Source: Clostridiales bacterium
Lineage (GTDB): Bacteria; Bacillota; Clostridia; Christensenellales; Aristaeellaceae
Direction: 5' to 3'
Length of the DNA: 64,000 nucleotides
Assembly (NCBI GenBank): GCA_015056255.1
Contig: SVGP01000006.1
Location: 1-64,000 of the forward strand
This document shows, one piece after another, positions 26,031 through 35,554 of the stretch; position 1 is the stretch's first letter, and each line of letters begins with the position of its first letter. Made by a program: the position numbers and the translations under genes. The notes beneath the pieces were generated by a model. The model searched no databases. It was not told where the DNA came from and was given only the letters and a program-made list of their open reading frames with translations.

Positions 26031-26140
26031 TGCGTTATGCCTTTCAAGAAAAATATCTGCAGAAAACGGCCAACATCGCCCCATAATCACAGATGGATGA
26101 AAACAAATCATGTTTTATAGCGGGCGCAAATCCCCCAATT

Positions 26141-26238
26141 ACAGACCGTAGTCTGTTTTAAAACATGCAAATTGCTTCCCAAAAGGCTCCCTTTGCACAA
26201 GGGAGCAGTCAAAACCGTAGGTTTTGACTGAGGGATTG
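26141..26238. repeat. H1 module plus a GCTCCCT-GTCAAAAC-type repeat
   Basis: ACAGACCGTAGTCTGTTTTA at 26141-26160. At 26185-26238 a different element has nested hairpins GCTCCCTTTGCACAAGGGAGC and AGTCAAAACC/GGTTTTGACT, ending GAGGGATTG. Elements of this second kind are common between genes in gut Clostridia. The rest of 26112-26426 holds only the asparaginase promoter. Confidence 0.75.
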
Positions 26239-26355
26239 CCGCTATCTTTTTCTCCCACGCCTCCATTTTACCACGTTTCCCCCGTTTTAAAAATATAAAC
26301 TGTGTAAACTGCCATTTGTTTTCTTCATCGCATGATAATTTTTATAGAAAACTTC

Positions 26356-26384
26356 CTTTATTCTTCTTATTAAATGTGTATAAT
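26356..26384 (+). promoter_or_regulatory. Probable promoter of the asparaginase operon
   Basis: A perfect TATAAT at 26379-26384; the -35 position has only a weak CTTTAT. ATG 26427 follows after about 40 bases. Confidence 0.5.
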
Positions 26385-26426
26385 ACCATACTGAGGAAAT
26401 ATGGATTGATCCGGAGGGAAACGAAA

Positions 26427-27437
26427 ATGAAAAAGCTTCTTCTCATTGCAACCGGCGGCACGATTGCAAGCGATCAGGGAACCACAGGGCTTACGCCCAT
26501 GCTGGACGCGGGCGCGCTTCTTACGCATGTTCCCAGGATTTCCGAAATGTATCATGTGGACGCGGTGCAGCCTGTCAATCTGGACTCCACCAATATGCGC
26601 CCCTGCGACTGGCTGACAATTGCAAACAGCATCCGAAAATACTATTCCGCCTACGACGGATTTGTCGTCGCGCACGGAACCGACACCATGGCTTACACGG
26701 CGTCGGCGCTCAGCTATTTGATTCAGCTGTCCCCCAAGCCCATCGTTTTAACCGGCGCGCAGAAATCCATCGTAACCGAGGACACCGACGCGCGCATCAA
26801 CCTCTACGATGCGTTTGCCTATGCGGCGGATTCCGGTTCGCACGGCGTTTCCATCGTCTTTGACGGGCGCGTTATTACAGGAACGCGTGCGAGAAAAGTG
26901 CGAACCAAATCCCGAAACGCCTTTGAAAGCGTGGATTTCCCGAATCTCGCCATGGTGCGCGACGGACGTATCTTCAGATATATCCCGACGCCCCGCCCCG
27001 AAGGCCCGTTTTTCTCGGACGCCATCGACGCATCCGTCGCCTCCGTTAAATTAACGCCCGGCCTTGGCGCAAATGTATTGACTGCGCTTCGAATGAACCT
27101 GAACGCGCTCGTCGTTGAATCCTTCGGCGTGGGCGGCGTTCCCAACAGCGACGGGGGCATGTTGGTTGACGAAATCAAAAAATGGCGCGAGGAAAATAAA
27201 ATCGTCGCCGTCACCACGCAGGTGCCCTATGAAGGCAGCGACATGGGCGTGTATGAGGTGGGCAGGCGCGTATTGGACGAATGCGGCGTTTTAGAATCCT
27301 ACACGATGACGCCGGAAACCGCGGTCGTAAAGCTTATGTGGATTCTTGGAAAAACGCGGGAATACGACGAAATCAAGCGCCTTTTCTATACGCCCGTTTC
27401 CAACGATCTTCTGATGCACACCGGCTATTACGAATAA
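26427..27437 (+). CDS. ansA: L-asparaginase, type I
   Basis: A 336-residue enzyme that hydrolyses asparagine to aspartate and ammonia. The start is ATG 26427 with CCGGAGGGA upstream. The first catalytic Thr is in LLIATGGTIASDQG (about residues 4-17) and the second in VVAHGTDTMAYTASAL (about 83-98); VLTGAQKS lies between. There is no signal peptide, as expected of the cytoplasmic type I enzyme. It is the first gene of a five-gene plus-strand run through rsmG; the gap to the next gene is 15 bases. The symbol is by family; a glutaminase side activity cannot be excluded. Confidence 0.92.
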   Translation: MKKLLLIATGGTIASDQGTTGLTPMLDAGALLTHVPRISEMYHVDAVQPVNLDSTNMRPCDWLTIANSIRKYYSAYDGFVVAHGTDTMAYTASALSYLIQLSPKPIVLTGAQKSIVTEDTDARINLYDAFAYAADSGSHGVSIVFDGRVITGTRARKVRTKSRNAFESVDFPNLAMVRDGRIFRYIPTPRPEGPFFSDAIDASVASVKLTPGLGANVLTALRMNLNALVVESFGVGGVPNSDGGMLVDEIKKWREENKIVAVTTQVPYEGSDMGVYEVGRRVLDECGVLESYTMTPETAVVKLMWILGKTREYDEIKRLFYTPVSNDLLMHTGYYE

Positions 27438-27452
27438 ACGGAGAAATCATAA

Positions 27453-29189
27453 ATGCTTGTAAAACTCATCCGTTACATGCGCTCCTACGTAAAGGAAAGC
27501 ATTCTTGGCCCGCTTTTCAAGCTCCTTGAGGCTACGTTTGAGCTATTTGTGCCCCTTGTCATCGCCTCCATGATCGACAAAGGCATCCGGCTTTCAGACA
27601 CAGGTCACATTTTCAAAATGGGCGGCGTTTTACTGTTTCTGGGCGTTGTGGGCCTTGCTTTTTCCATCACCGCCCAGTATTTTGCCGCGCGCGCCGCTGT
27701 CGGAACGGCTGCAAAAATACGCAAAACGCTTTTTGAACGCGTAACCCGTCTTTCCGCCGAACAGCTCAATAAAACCGGCGTTTCCGCGCTCACCCAGCGA
27801 TTGACAGGCGATGTGGATCAGGTGCAAAACGGCATCAACTTAACGCTCAGGCTCCTTCTGCGCTCGCCCTTTGTGGTGTTCGGCGCAATGGTCATGGCGT
27901 TTTTTGTGGACGCAAAAAGCGCGTGGGTTTTCGCCGTCGCCATCCCGATTCTGGGGCTTCTGGTGTTCGGCGTCATGGCGTGGTCGCTTCCTCTTTTCAA
28001 GCGCGCCCAGCAGGCGATGGATCTCGCCATGGGCATCACGCGTGAAAACCTGACCGGCGCGCGCGTCATCCGCGCCTTTGGCCGCGAGAAGGAAGAAAAC
28101 GAACGCTTCACCCGACAGGCGGAAACGCTTTCCGAAAGAAAGCGCAAGGCGGGACACATAAGCGCGCTCACCGGGCCTTTAACGTGCGTGGTTGTAAACC
28201 TTGCGCTGGCGGCGCTGATTTACACGGGCGCACTGCGCGTGGAAGGCGGCGCAATTACGCAGGGTGAACTGGTTGCACTGGTCAATTACATGTCGCAGAT
28301 CCTTGTGGAGCTGATCAAGTTTGCCAACCTCATCGTATCCATTACCAAAGCCCTTGCGTGCTTTGGCCGCGTACAGTCGGTCATCGAGCTTGATGAAAAT
28401 GCGCCGGGCAACGAAAAAAACCGCGTAATGAATGCTGAAAACGACGTTGTCGTGAAATTCGACCGCGTAACCTTCACCTATCCGGGCGCAGGCGCTCCGT
28501 CCATTACGGATGTGACGTTCGAAGCCAAAAAGGGCGAAACCATCGGCATCGTCGGCCCGACGGGCTCCGGCAAAAGCACGATCGTGCAGCTGATCACCCG
28601 TTTTTACGACGCAACATACGGCAAAATCTTCATGTACGGTCAGGACGTAACCGCGCTTTCGTCCAAGGATTTACGCAACAGAACCGGCATTGTAGAGCAG
28701 AAAACGCTGCTTTTCTCAGGCACGATTGAAGACAACATCCGCTGGGGTAAAACAAATGCAGACGAAAACGAAATCGTAAATGCGCTGTCAAGCGCACAGG
28801 GCCTTGACATTATTTCGTCCAAGTCCGAAGGGCTGAACGCACCCGTAGGTCAGGGTGGCCGCGCGCTTTCAGGCGGTCAGAAACAGCGTGTGGCCATTGC
28901 GCGCGCCCTTGTAAGAAAGCCCGAAATTCTGATTCTGGACGACAGCGCCTCCGCGCTCGACTTTGCAACCGACGCGCGTCTTCGCGCCGCCATCCGGAAC
29001 ATGCAGGGCGAAAGCACCGTTTTCATCATCTCCCAGCGCGCTTCCTCCGTCCGCCACGCGGACAAGATTCTCGTCATGGAGGAAGGCGTTGTAAAAGCCA
29101 TGGGAACGCACGAAACCCTTATGGAAACCAGCGACCTGTACCGCGAAATCTATTTCAGCCAGTTCCCGGAGGGCGAAGCGTATGTTTAA
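27453..29189 (+). CDS. ABC exporter half, degenerate-site subunit
   Basis: A 578-residue fusion of six membrane helices (about 1-320) and an ATPase domain. Walker A GPTGSGKSTIVQL, signature LSGGQKQRVAIARAL and Walker B ILILDDSASALD are seen. The residue after the Walker B Asp is Asp instead of the catalytic Glu, as in the degenerate subunit of heterodimeric exporters such as TM287/288 or BmrCD. It overlaps the next ABC gene by 8 bp. Substrate unknown (drug, lipid or peptide). Confidence 0.9.
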   Translation: MLVKLIRYMRSYVKESILGPLFKLLEATFELFVPLVIASMIDKGIRLSDTGHIFKMGGVLLFLGVVGLAFSITAQYFAARAAVGTAAKIRKTLFERVTRLSAEQLNKTGVSALTQRLTGDVDQVQNGINLTLRLLLRSPFVVFGAMVMAFFVDAKSAWVFAVAIPILGLLVFGVMAWSLPLFKRAQQAMDLAMGITRENLTGARVIRAFGREKEENERFTRQAETLSERKRKAGHISALTGPLTCVVVNLALAALIYTGALRVEGGAITQGELVALVNYMSQILVELIKFANLIVSITKALACFGRVQSVIELDENAPGNEKNRVMNAENDVVVKFDRVTFTYPGAGAPSITDVTFEAKKGETIGIVGPTGSGKSTIVQLITRFYDATYGKIFMYGQDVTALSSKDLRNRTGIVEQKTLLFSGTIEDNIRWGKTNADENEIVNALSSAQGLDIISSKSEGLNAPVGQGGRALSGGQKQRVAIARALVRKPEILILDDSASALDFATDARLRAAIRNMQGESTVFIISQRASSVRHADKILVMEEGVVKAMGTHETLMETSDLYREIYFSQFPEGEAYV

Positions 29190-30924
29190 AAATATAAAAA
29201 CGCTCAAAACCCTTTTAAAATACCTGGGAAAGGCAAGATATCTGGTTGCGCTTTCCCTCCTGTTTGCGCTTCTGACCGTTGCGCTCACGCTGTACATCCC
29301 GGTTCTGACCGGTCAGGCTGTCGACCTTGCCATTGGCGTAAACGACGTCGACATGGCTGGAATCGGCGTGATTTTAATCAAAATCGCCGCCTGTGCGTGC
29401 CTGCTTGCGCTTTTTCAGTGGCTTTTGTCCGTCGTCAACAATCGGCTGTCCTTTGACACCGCGCGGGATATCCGAATCGCGGCGTTTCGAAAGATCGGGC
29501 GATTAAAGGTCAAGACCATCGATATGCAGCCGGTGGGCGACACGCTTTCAAGGGTCATCACCGACGTTGATCACTTGTCCGACGGCGTGCTCATGGGCCT
29601 TACGCAGGTGTTTACTGGCGTGATCACAATTGTTGCAACGCTTGTGTTCATGATGCTGATGAACGTGTGGATTGCGCTCCTGGTTGTGATCGTGACGCCG
29701 CTTTCGTTCGTGGTTTCGGGCTTTGTCGCCAAGCGCACCTATTCCATGTTCCGCGCCCAGTCAAAGCAGAGAGGCGAAGTAACTCGCATTGTCGACGAAA
29801 CCATCGGCGGCATGAAGACGGTTCAGGCCTTTTCGAGGGAAAAGGACATGGTGGATTCGTTTAATGAAGCAAACGAGAACCTTAAAAAGTGCTCGCTTCG
29901 CGCCATTTTCTTCTCCTCCATCACCAACCCCTCCACCCGCTTTGTAAACTCCATCGTCTACGCGCTGGTAGCCGTCGGCGGATCGATGATGAGCGTGTTT
30001 GGCGTGGGCGCACTGTCCATCGGCGATCTTACGTGCTTTTTAAGCTACGCAAGCCAATACACAAAGCCCTTTAACGAAATTTCCTCCGTCGTAGCAGAAT
30101 TCCAAAACGCCCTCGCATGCGCCGCGCGCGTGTTTGAGTTTATCGACGGCGAGGAGCTCGATAAGGAAGCGCCCACCAAGGCCAACCTTGAAAAGGCCAA
30201 AGGCAAGATCGAATTTCAGAATCTGTCCTTTGCCTACAATGCCAAAAAGCCCTTGATTGAAAACCTCAATCTCACAGCCCTGCCGGGACAGAAAATCGCA
30301 ATCGTCGGCCCCACGGGCTGCGGAAAGACAACGCTCATTAACCTCCTCATGCGCTTTTACGAGCCGGATCAGGGCAGAATCCTGATTGACGATGTGCCCG
30401 CGACCGATTACACGCGAAACGATCTTCGCTCACTTTTCGGAATGGTGCTTCAGGATACTTGGCTCAAATCCGGCACCGTCATGGAAAACCTCAAATACGC
30501 CAATCCCGATGCAACCGATGAAATGGCCATTGAGGCTGCCAAACAGGCGCGCGCTCACGGCTTTATCACGCGCCTTCCCAAGGGCTATGACACCGTCTTA
30601 ACCGAGGACGGCGGCGGGCTTTCACAGGGCCAGAAGCAGCTTTTGTGCATCGCCCGAGTGATGCTTAAAGACCCCAAAATGCTGATTCTCGACGAAGCCA
30701 CCAGCTCCATCGACACGCGCACCGAAATGCGCATACAGGATGCGTTCGCCCGCCTTTGCGCAGGCCGCACAAGCTTCATTGTCGCCCACCGCTTATCCAC
30801 GATCCGCTCGGCGGACAAAATTGTCGCCATGAAGGACGGAAAAATTATGGAAATCGGAACGCACGAAGAACTGATCCGTAAAAACGGCTTCTATCACGAT
30901 CTGTATATGAGCCAGTACCGCTGA
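29182..30924 (+). CDS. ABC exporter half, catalytic subunit
   Basis: A 580-residue partner of the preceding protein. It has six helices, then Walker A GPTGCGKTTLINL, signature LSQGQKQLLCIARVM and Walker B MLILDEATSSID with the catalytic Glu, and the H-loop IVAHRLSTI. One subunit with a consensus Walker B Glu and one without predicts an asymmetric heterodimer. The ATG lies within the end of the upstream gene. Confidence 0.92.
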   Translation: MFKNIKTLKTLLKYLGKARYLVALSLLFALLTVALTLYIPVLTGQAVDLAIGVNDVDMAGIGVILIKIAACACLLALFQWLLSVVNNRLSFDTARDIRIAAFRKIGRLKVKTIDMQPVGDTLSRVITDVDHLSDGVLMGLTQVFTGVITIVATLVFMMLMNVWIALLVVIVTPLSFVVSGFVAKRTYSMFRAQSKQRGEVTRIVDETIGGMKTVQAFSREKDMVDSFNEANENLKKCSLRAIFFSSITNPSTRFVNSIVYALVAVGGSMMSVFGVGALSIGDLTCFLSYASQYTKPFNEISSVVAEFQNALACAARVFEFIDGEELDKEAPTKANLEKAKGKIEFQNLSFAYNAKKPLIENLNLTALPGQKIAIVGPTGCGKTTLINLLMRFYEPDQGRILIDDVPATDYTRNDLRSLFGMVLQDTWLKSGTVMENLKYANPDATDEMAIEAAKQARAHGFITRLPKGYDTVLTEDGGGLSQGQKQLLCIARVMLKDPKMLILDEATSSIDTRTEMRIQDAFARLCAGRTSFIVAHRLSTIRSADKIVAMKDGKIMEIGTHEELIRKNGFYHDLYMSQYR

Positions 30925-30947
30925 AACCTGGAAGGAAGTAAGAAATC

Positions 30948-32846
30948 TTGACGAAGGAATATTTTGATCTTGTCGTAGTGGGCGCAGGTCACGCAGGCTG
31001 CGAAGCCGCGTTGGCCGGTGCGCGCATGGGACAAAAGACGCTTCTTTTGACGCTGAATCTGGATTCAGTCGCCCTGATGCCGTGCAATCCCGCCATCGGC
31101 GGAACAGCCAAGGGGCATCTGGTTCGCGAAGTGGACGCGCTGGGCGGCGAAATGGGCAAGGCGATTGACGATACGTTTATTCAGTCGCGCATGCTCAACA
31201 CCGGAAAAGGCCCTGCTGTTTATTCCCTGCGCGCGCAGGCGGACAAGGCCGCCTACAAAAAGCGCATGCGCGACGCCATCGAGAATCAGGTAAACCTCAT
31301 TTTAAGACAGGGCGAGGTCACGCGCCTTGTGATCGAAAACGGCGTATTGAAAGGCGTTGAAACGGCTACGGGCTCCGTCATTTCCTGCGGCGCGGCGGTT
31401 CTGTGCACGGGCGTATACTTAAAAAGCCGCATCATCATCGGCCAGCATTCGTGGGAGGGCGGCCCGCAGGGTCTGGTCGCCGCCACGGGACTAACCCAGA
31501 GCCTCATCGACAACGGCTTTGAAATCCGCCGATTCAAAACCGGAACGCCCGCGCGTGTGGACGTGAGAACGTTGGACTTTTCCAAAATGACCCCGCAGTA
31601 CGGCGACGACCCCATCGTGCCGTTTTCGTTTCTGACTGAATCCGAAGGCCTTCAGAATAAAGCCATCTGCTATCTCACCTACACCACCGAGCACACGCAC
31701 GAGATTATCCGAAACAACCTCCACCTCTCCCCCATGTATTCAGGCTCCATCAAGGGAACAGGCGCAAGATACTGCCCGTCGATTGAAGATAAGGTCGTTC
31801 GCTTTGCAGATAAGGACCGCCATCCCCTTTTCATCGAGCCGGAAGGCCTTGACACCATCGAATGGTATGTACAGGGCATGTCCAGCTCGCTTCCCGAGGA
31901 TGTGCAGAGGGAAATGTATCACTCCGTACCCGGCATGGAAAACGCAGAGCTGATGCGCTTAGCCTACGCCATCGAGTACGACTGTATCAATCCCATGCAG
32001 CTGGATAATCACTTCAAGGCGCGAAATATTGAAGGCCTGTATTTTGCCGGACAGATCAACGGCACCTCGGGCTATGAAGAGGCCGCCGCGCAGGGTCTGT
32101 ACGCGGGTATCAACGCAAGCCTTTTCTTAAAAGGCGAAGAGCCGCTCACCTTAAACCGCGCAAACAGCTATATCGGCGTACTCATCGACGATCTCACCAC
32201 CAAAGGAACGGACGAACCCTACCGCATGATGACCTCCCGCGCGGAGTACCGCCTGCTTCTAAGACAGGACAACGCCGATATGCGCTTGACCGAAATGGCG
32301 CTAAGAACCGGCCTTATCTCGGACGAACGCCTTAAAAAGCTTCATGAAAAGAAGAAAGGTCTCAGGCAGGGCACGGAATACCTCAAAAACAAATGGGTGC
32401 CGCCAACGGATACGATGAATCAGCTTCTTGAATCCAAGGGCGAAACCAAGATGAACGCCTCTGCGCGCCTTTCCGACCTGATCAAACGCCCGAGCCTCAC
32501 CTATGACGATCTGCGCGTGGCGGACGAAAACCTGCCCGATTTGCGAAGCGACGCTAAAGAGCAGACGGAAATTGAACTCAAATACGAGGGCTACATTTCG
32601 CGCCAGCAGGCTGAAACCAGAAAGTTTTTAAGAGAAGAGCAGATGGCGCTTCCCCAGGATCTCGATTATATGACGATCGACACCCTCAGAATCGAAGCCC
32701 GTCAGAAGCTCAACAAGGTAAAGCCCGCATCCCTCGGACAGGCGTCGCGCATTCCGGGCGTGTCGCCGGGCGACATCACCGTGCTTATGATCCTCATGGA
32801 AAAGCGCAGGCGGGAGGAAAGAGAACGTGCGAAACAGAATACTTGA
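30948..32846 (+). CDS. mnmG: tRNA uridine-5-carboxymethylaminomethyl modification enzyme MnmG
   Basis: A 632-residue FAD enzyme that with MnmE modifies U34 of several tRNAs. The start codon is TTG 30948, with GGAAGGAAG upstream. The FAD-binding motif is VVGAGHAGCEAALAGAR (about residues 9-25); PCNPAIGGTAKGHLVREVDALGG and GTGARYCPSIEDKVVRF are diagnostic. The full length is present. rsmG follows with a 20-bp overlap, the classic pair near the origin in many Bacillota. Confidence 0.97.
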   Translation: MTKEYFDLVVVGAGHAGCEAALAGARMGQKTLLLTLNLDSVALMPCNPAIGGTAKGHLVREVDALGGEMGKAIDDTFIQSRMLNTGKGPAVYSLRAQADKAAYKKRMRDAIENQVNLILRQGEVTRLVIENGVLKGVETATGSVISCGAAVLCTGVYLKSRIIIGQHSWEGGPQGLVAATGLTQSLIDNGFEIRRFKTGTPARVDVRTLDFSKMTPQYGDDPIVPFSFLTESEGLQNKAICYLTYTTEHTHEIIRNNLHLSPMYSGSIKGTGARYCPSIEDKVVRFADKDRHPLFIEPEGLDTIEWYVQGMSSSLPEDVQREMYHSVPGMENAELMRLAYAIEYDCINPMQLDNHFKARNIEGLYFAGQINGTSGYEEAAAQGLYAGINASLFLKGEEPLTLNRANSYIGVLIDDLTTKGTDEPYRMMTSRAEYRLLLRQDNADMRLTEMALRTGLISDERLKKLHEKKKGLRQGTEYLKNKWVPPTDTMNQLLESKGETKMNASARLSDLIKRPSLTYDDLRVADENLPDLRSDAKEQTEIELKYEGYISRQQAETRKFLREEQMALPQDLDYMTIDTLRIEARQKLNKVKPASLGQASRIPGVSPGDITVLMILMEKRRREERERAKQNT

Positions 32847-33531
32847 TTCCGCAAGGGAAATGGGCGTACATCTTACGGATGAGCAGGCGGAAAAATTCGT
32901 CAGATACCACGAAATGCTCATTTCCGCCAATAAACAGATGAACCTCACCCGCGTGCCGGACGACGTGATCGAGGCCGCCGACCGGAACTATCTGGATTCC
33001 TTAAACGCCGTTAAGCATTTATCCGGCGTTCAAACCCTGATCGATGTAGGCGCCGGCGCAGGCCTTCCGGGCATTCCAATCGCCATCGCCTGTCCTCACA
33101 TCAGGGTAACCCTTTTGGACGCGCTTCAAAAGCGCGTGGGCTTTTTGCAGTCCGTCATCGACGCGCTCGATTTAAATGCTGAAGCCATCCATGCCCGTGC
33201 TGAAGACGCAGCCAGAAAACCGGAGCTTCGGGACGCGTTTGACGTTGCCACCGCCCGCGCAGTAGCCGAAATGAACGTCTTAAGCGAATGGCTTTTGCCC
33301 TTCGTTAAACCCGAAGGCCGCATGCTCGCCCTAAAAGGTCCAAACGCCGAAGAGGAGCTGGCACGCGCCGAAAACGCGCTTTCTCAATTAAACGGCGAAG
33401 CCCTCTCCGTTCACCCAGCGCCCGTTCCTGGACGCGACTGGGATCATAAGATTATCGAAATCAAAAAAACCGCTCCTACGCCTGAAAGATATCCCCGCCG
33501 CGCAAGCGCCATTGAAAAAAAGCCGCTGTAG
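32827..33531 (+). CDS. rsmG: 16S rRNA (guanine527-N7)-methyltransferase RsmG
   Basis: A 234-residue methyltransferase that modifies G527 of 16S rRNA. It starts at GTG 32827, inside mnmG. The SAM-binding motif is LIDVGAGAGLPGIPIAIA (about residues 74-91), followed by LLDALQKRVGFLQ and VATARAVAEMNVLSEW. The mnmG-rsmG pair is conserved, but neither Spo0J/Soj nor MnmE follows here. A terminator hairpin lies 18 bases downstream. Confidence 0.96.
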   Translation: MRNRILDSAREMGVHLTDEQAEKFVRYHEMLISANKQMNLTRVPDDVIEAADRNYLDSLNAVKHLSGVQTLIDVGAGAGLPGIPIAIACPHIRVTLLDALQKRVGFLQSVIDALDLNAEAIHARAEDAARKPELRDAFDVATARAVAEMNVLSEWLLPFVKPEGRMLALKGPNAEEELARAENALSQLNGEALSVHPAPVPGRDWDHKIIEIKKTAPTPERYPRRASAIEKKPL

Positions 33532-33548
33532 GTTTTCAGCGGCAGGGA

Positions 33549-33604
33549 AAAACCGCCGTGTATGGTCGGAAAAGTTTTGCTTTCCGATTACACATGGCGG
33601 TTTT
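33549..33604 (+). terminator. Terminator after rsmG
   Basis: AAACCGCC-GTGTA-TCGGAAA pairs with TTTCCGA-TACAC-GGCGGTTTT across a short loop, followed by TTTT. Confidence 0.9.
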
Positions 33605-33620
33605 ATTTAAGTCATTCGCT

Positions 33621-33642
33621 AAAACAGACCATAGTCTGTTTT
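33621..33642. repeat. H1 module
   Basis: AAAACAGACCATAGTCTGTT with a T-rich end, between the rsmG terminator and the sigma-factor gene that faces it. A GCGGGCGCG fragment follows at 33669. Confidence 0.8.
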
Positions 33643-33692
33643 ATTGTTCTGATTTCAACAAGCGAAGCAGCGGGCGCGTACATGAATCTTTC

Positions 33693-35237
33693 CTACTCTT
33701 TTCTATATTCGATCAATACATCCACAAAACAATCCTTCGAAGGTAATTCAATCATGCTGTTTCTCTGGGCGTAATCAATGACCACCGAATACATTCCGCT
33801 AAACAGATGATGGCACATGCGGTCGGCGTCTTTATTGAGGTGCTTTGGAAACAGTGCTTTATACTCTGAAGCGAGCGCTTCTATGGCCTGATTATATTCC
33901 CCCATCAGCGGCGAGAGATGTTTCTCTGCAATCGCGTCAAACACCTCCCGCTGCTCCTTTTTGAAAAACGGTGTGCTTACCATGAGCTCTCCCTCCGGCG
34001 TTTTCACAATGTATCCATCCGCAATTGCTTCCGCAGCGTGATGCTTGTTTTGTGCTTCGCCCTTTAAAAGGATATCTGCGCAGACGTTGATCAAGCAGTC
34101 CTTCATCATAGGTCTGAAAGCAGTGTTCGGGATACCGCTGAAAGACGAATGGCTCACACAGCCACCGCTTCCAAGGTTGGCTGAATGGTGCGTGCCGATG
34201 CGAAAGCTTTTGTGTGCTCCGGTCTCCATATTTCCAAGATATCGCCACTCATAGCCGTCGTAGCTTTTTTCAAACGGCGGATACGGAAGAAGCGAGTATT
34301 TGCTTCTTGCATAGGAAAACGCCATAATGCCGTACAGGTGGAAAAGATCCTGTTCGCTTTTTCCTGCTTTATAAAAGTCGATTCTTTGCGCTTCCGCTGA
34401 AATCGATTTCAGCGCCGAAATGAGTCTGTCCATCATGGGCATGAGCATACGCTCAGCGTTACTTTCAATAAAAGACGCATGCCTGTCTGAAAAAATCATA
34501 AAATCTGTCCTGTATTTTCCCTTGCTTTCCGTAATCACCGCCTCACGCTGTAAAAGGGTTTCGATTCTGTCTTCAATATAGTATGCCGGAACTCCGCAGA
34601 AATCAGAAATCTCTTCAACCGTGCGCGGTTTATCATAACAGTAGTAAAGTATGTTCTGAGAAAGCGCATCCGAAATGTAATCCGACGGGAACGGCACAAG
34701 CTTTCCGTCGTAATTTCCGTTTCCATAAATGCCGATATTGACCTTCATAGGCCGAAGCGCAGTTTCATTCATTTGCATAAGCTCCTTTTTTAGTTTCCGC
34801 CTTGCTTCTCCCAACCGCCATTTGACCGTCCCTTCCGGGAGTGAAAGCAATTTTGAAATCTGTTTTGTTGAAAGGCCGTCGTAATAGTGATAAACAATGA
34901 TGTCGCGATAGATTCGGGACATACGGGCGATTTTTTCGCGCAGGATCTCAAACTCCTCTCCGTCAAAGTATGCATCCTCATAGGAGAGGCTCTCCATTGC
35001 ATCGTAGGAATACATGGCTTTCCGGCGCGCCGCATGCCTGCGAAAGCCCTTTGTGACATTGTCCGCAATACCGAAAAGCCAGGCTTCAAACTTACTGTCA
35101 TCTTTTAGCGATTCTTCTGCCTTTACCGCCGTAAATAGAATCTCCTGCGCAAGCTCGTCCGCCTCCTCACGCGTATAGGTGCGCCGGGCTGCATAGGCAT
35201 AGATTCTTTTAACATATGCATCGAATCTGTCCGTCAT
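33693..35237 (-). CDS. ECF-type sigma factor with 350-residue C-terminal extension
   Basis: A 514-residue protein. Region 2 (about residues 1-75: AYAARRTYTREEADELAQEI, then WLFGIADNVTKGF) and region 4 (about 105-155: YRDIIVYHYYDGLSTKQISK, then LPEGTVKWRLGEARRKL) are clear. Next comes a winged-helix-like segment (about 190-245: EEISDFCGVPAYYIEDRIETLL). The last 270 residues are soluble and unmatched. An ordinary ECF factor is about 180 residues and depends on an anti-sigma; none is encoded nearby, so the extension may itself regulate. It is one of two extended sigma factors in a row. Confidence 0.88.
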   Translation of the reverse strand: MTDRFDAYVKRIYAYAARRTYTREEADELAQEILFTAVKAEESLKDDSKFEAWLFGIADNVTKGFRRHAARRKAMYSYDAMESLSYEDAYFDGEEFEILREKIARMSRIYRDIIVYHYYDGLSTKQISKLLSLPEGTVKWRLGEARRKLKKELMQMNETALRPMKVNIGIYGNGNYDGKLVPFPSDYISDALSQNILYYCYDKPRTVEEISDFCGVPAYYIEDRIETLLQREAVITESKGKYRTDFMIFSDRHASFIESNAERMLMPMMDRLISALKSISAEAQRIDFYKAGKSEQDLFHLYGIMAFSYARSKYSLLPYPPFEKSYDGYEWRYLGNMETGAHKSFRIGTHHSANLGSGGCVSHSSFSGIPNTAFRPMMKDCLINVCADILLKGEAQNKHHAAEAIADGYIVKTPEGELMVSTPFFKKEQREVFDAIAEKHLSPLMGEYNQAIEALASEYKALFPKHLNKDADRMCHHLFSGMYSVVIDYAQRNSMIELPSKDCFVDVLIEYRKE

Positions 35238-35330
35238 TGTGTCTCACCTGCCTTTCATATATAAAGTGCAAAAAGAAGCTGTTTGGTTGGGTATCAGAAA
35301 ATATTCTTCGATTCTAAACAAAATATTCAA

Positions 35331-35543
35331 TACAGACTATAGTCTGTTTTGCTGTAGGGCGGGGGCTTGCTCCCGCCGCAACTAAGCATCGTCTTTCACG
35401 GGCGATCCGTGAATCGCCCTGCGCCTTTACAGACCATAGTCGGTTTATATCGTAAAGCAGGATTTTACTCCCGCCAAAAAAACGTATATTATGTAATCTG
35501 TTTCCTCTAAACGAAAGCGGCGGGAGCAAGCCCCCGCCCTACC
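35331..35543. repeat. Composite H1-H2-H3 repeat and an inverse H2
   Basis: CAGACTATAGTCTG (H1), then GGCGGGGGCTTGCTCCCGCC (H2) and GGGCGATCCGTGAATCGCCC (H3, 35400-35419), then another H1 at 35431-35446, and an inverse H2 at 35519-35539. It fills the 317-base gap between the two sigma-factor genes. No ORF or promoter stands out. Confidence 0.85.
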
Positions 35544-35554
35544 GTGCCTCATTC

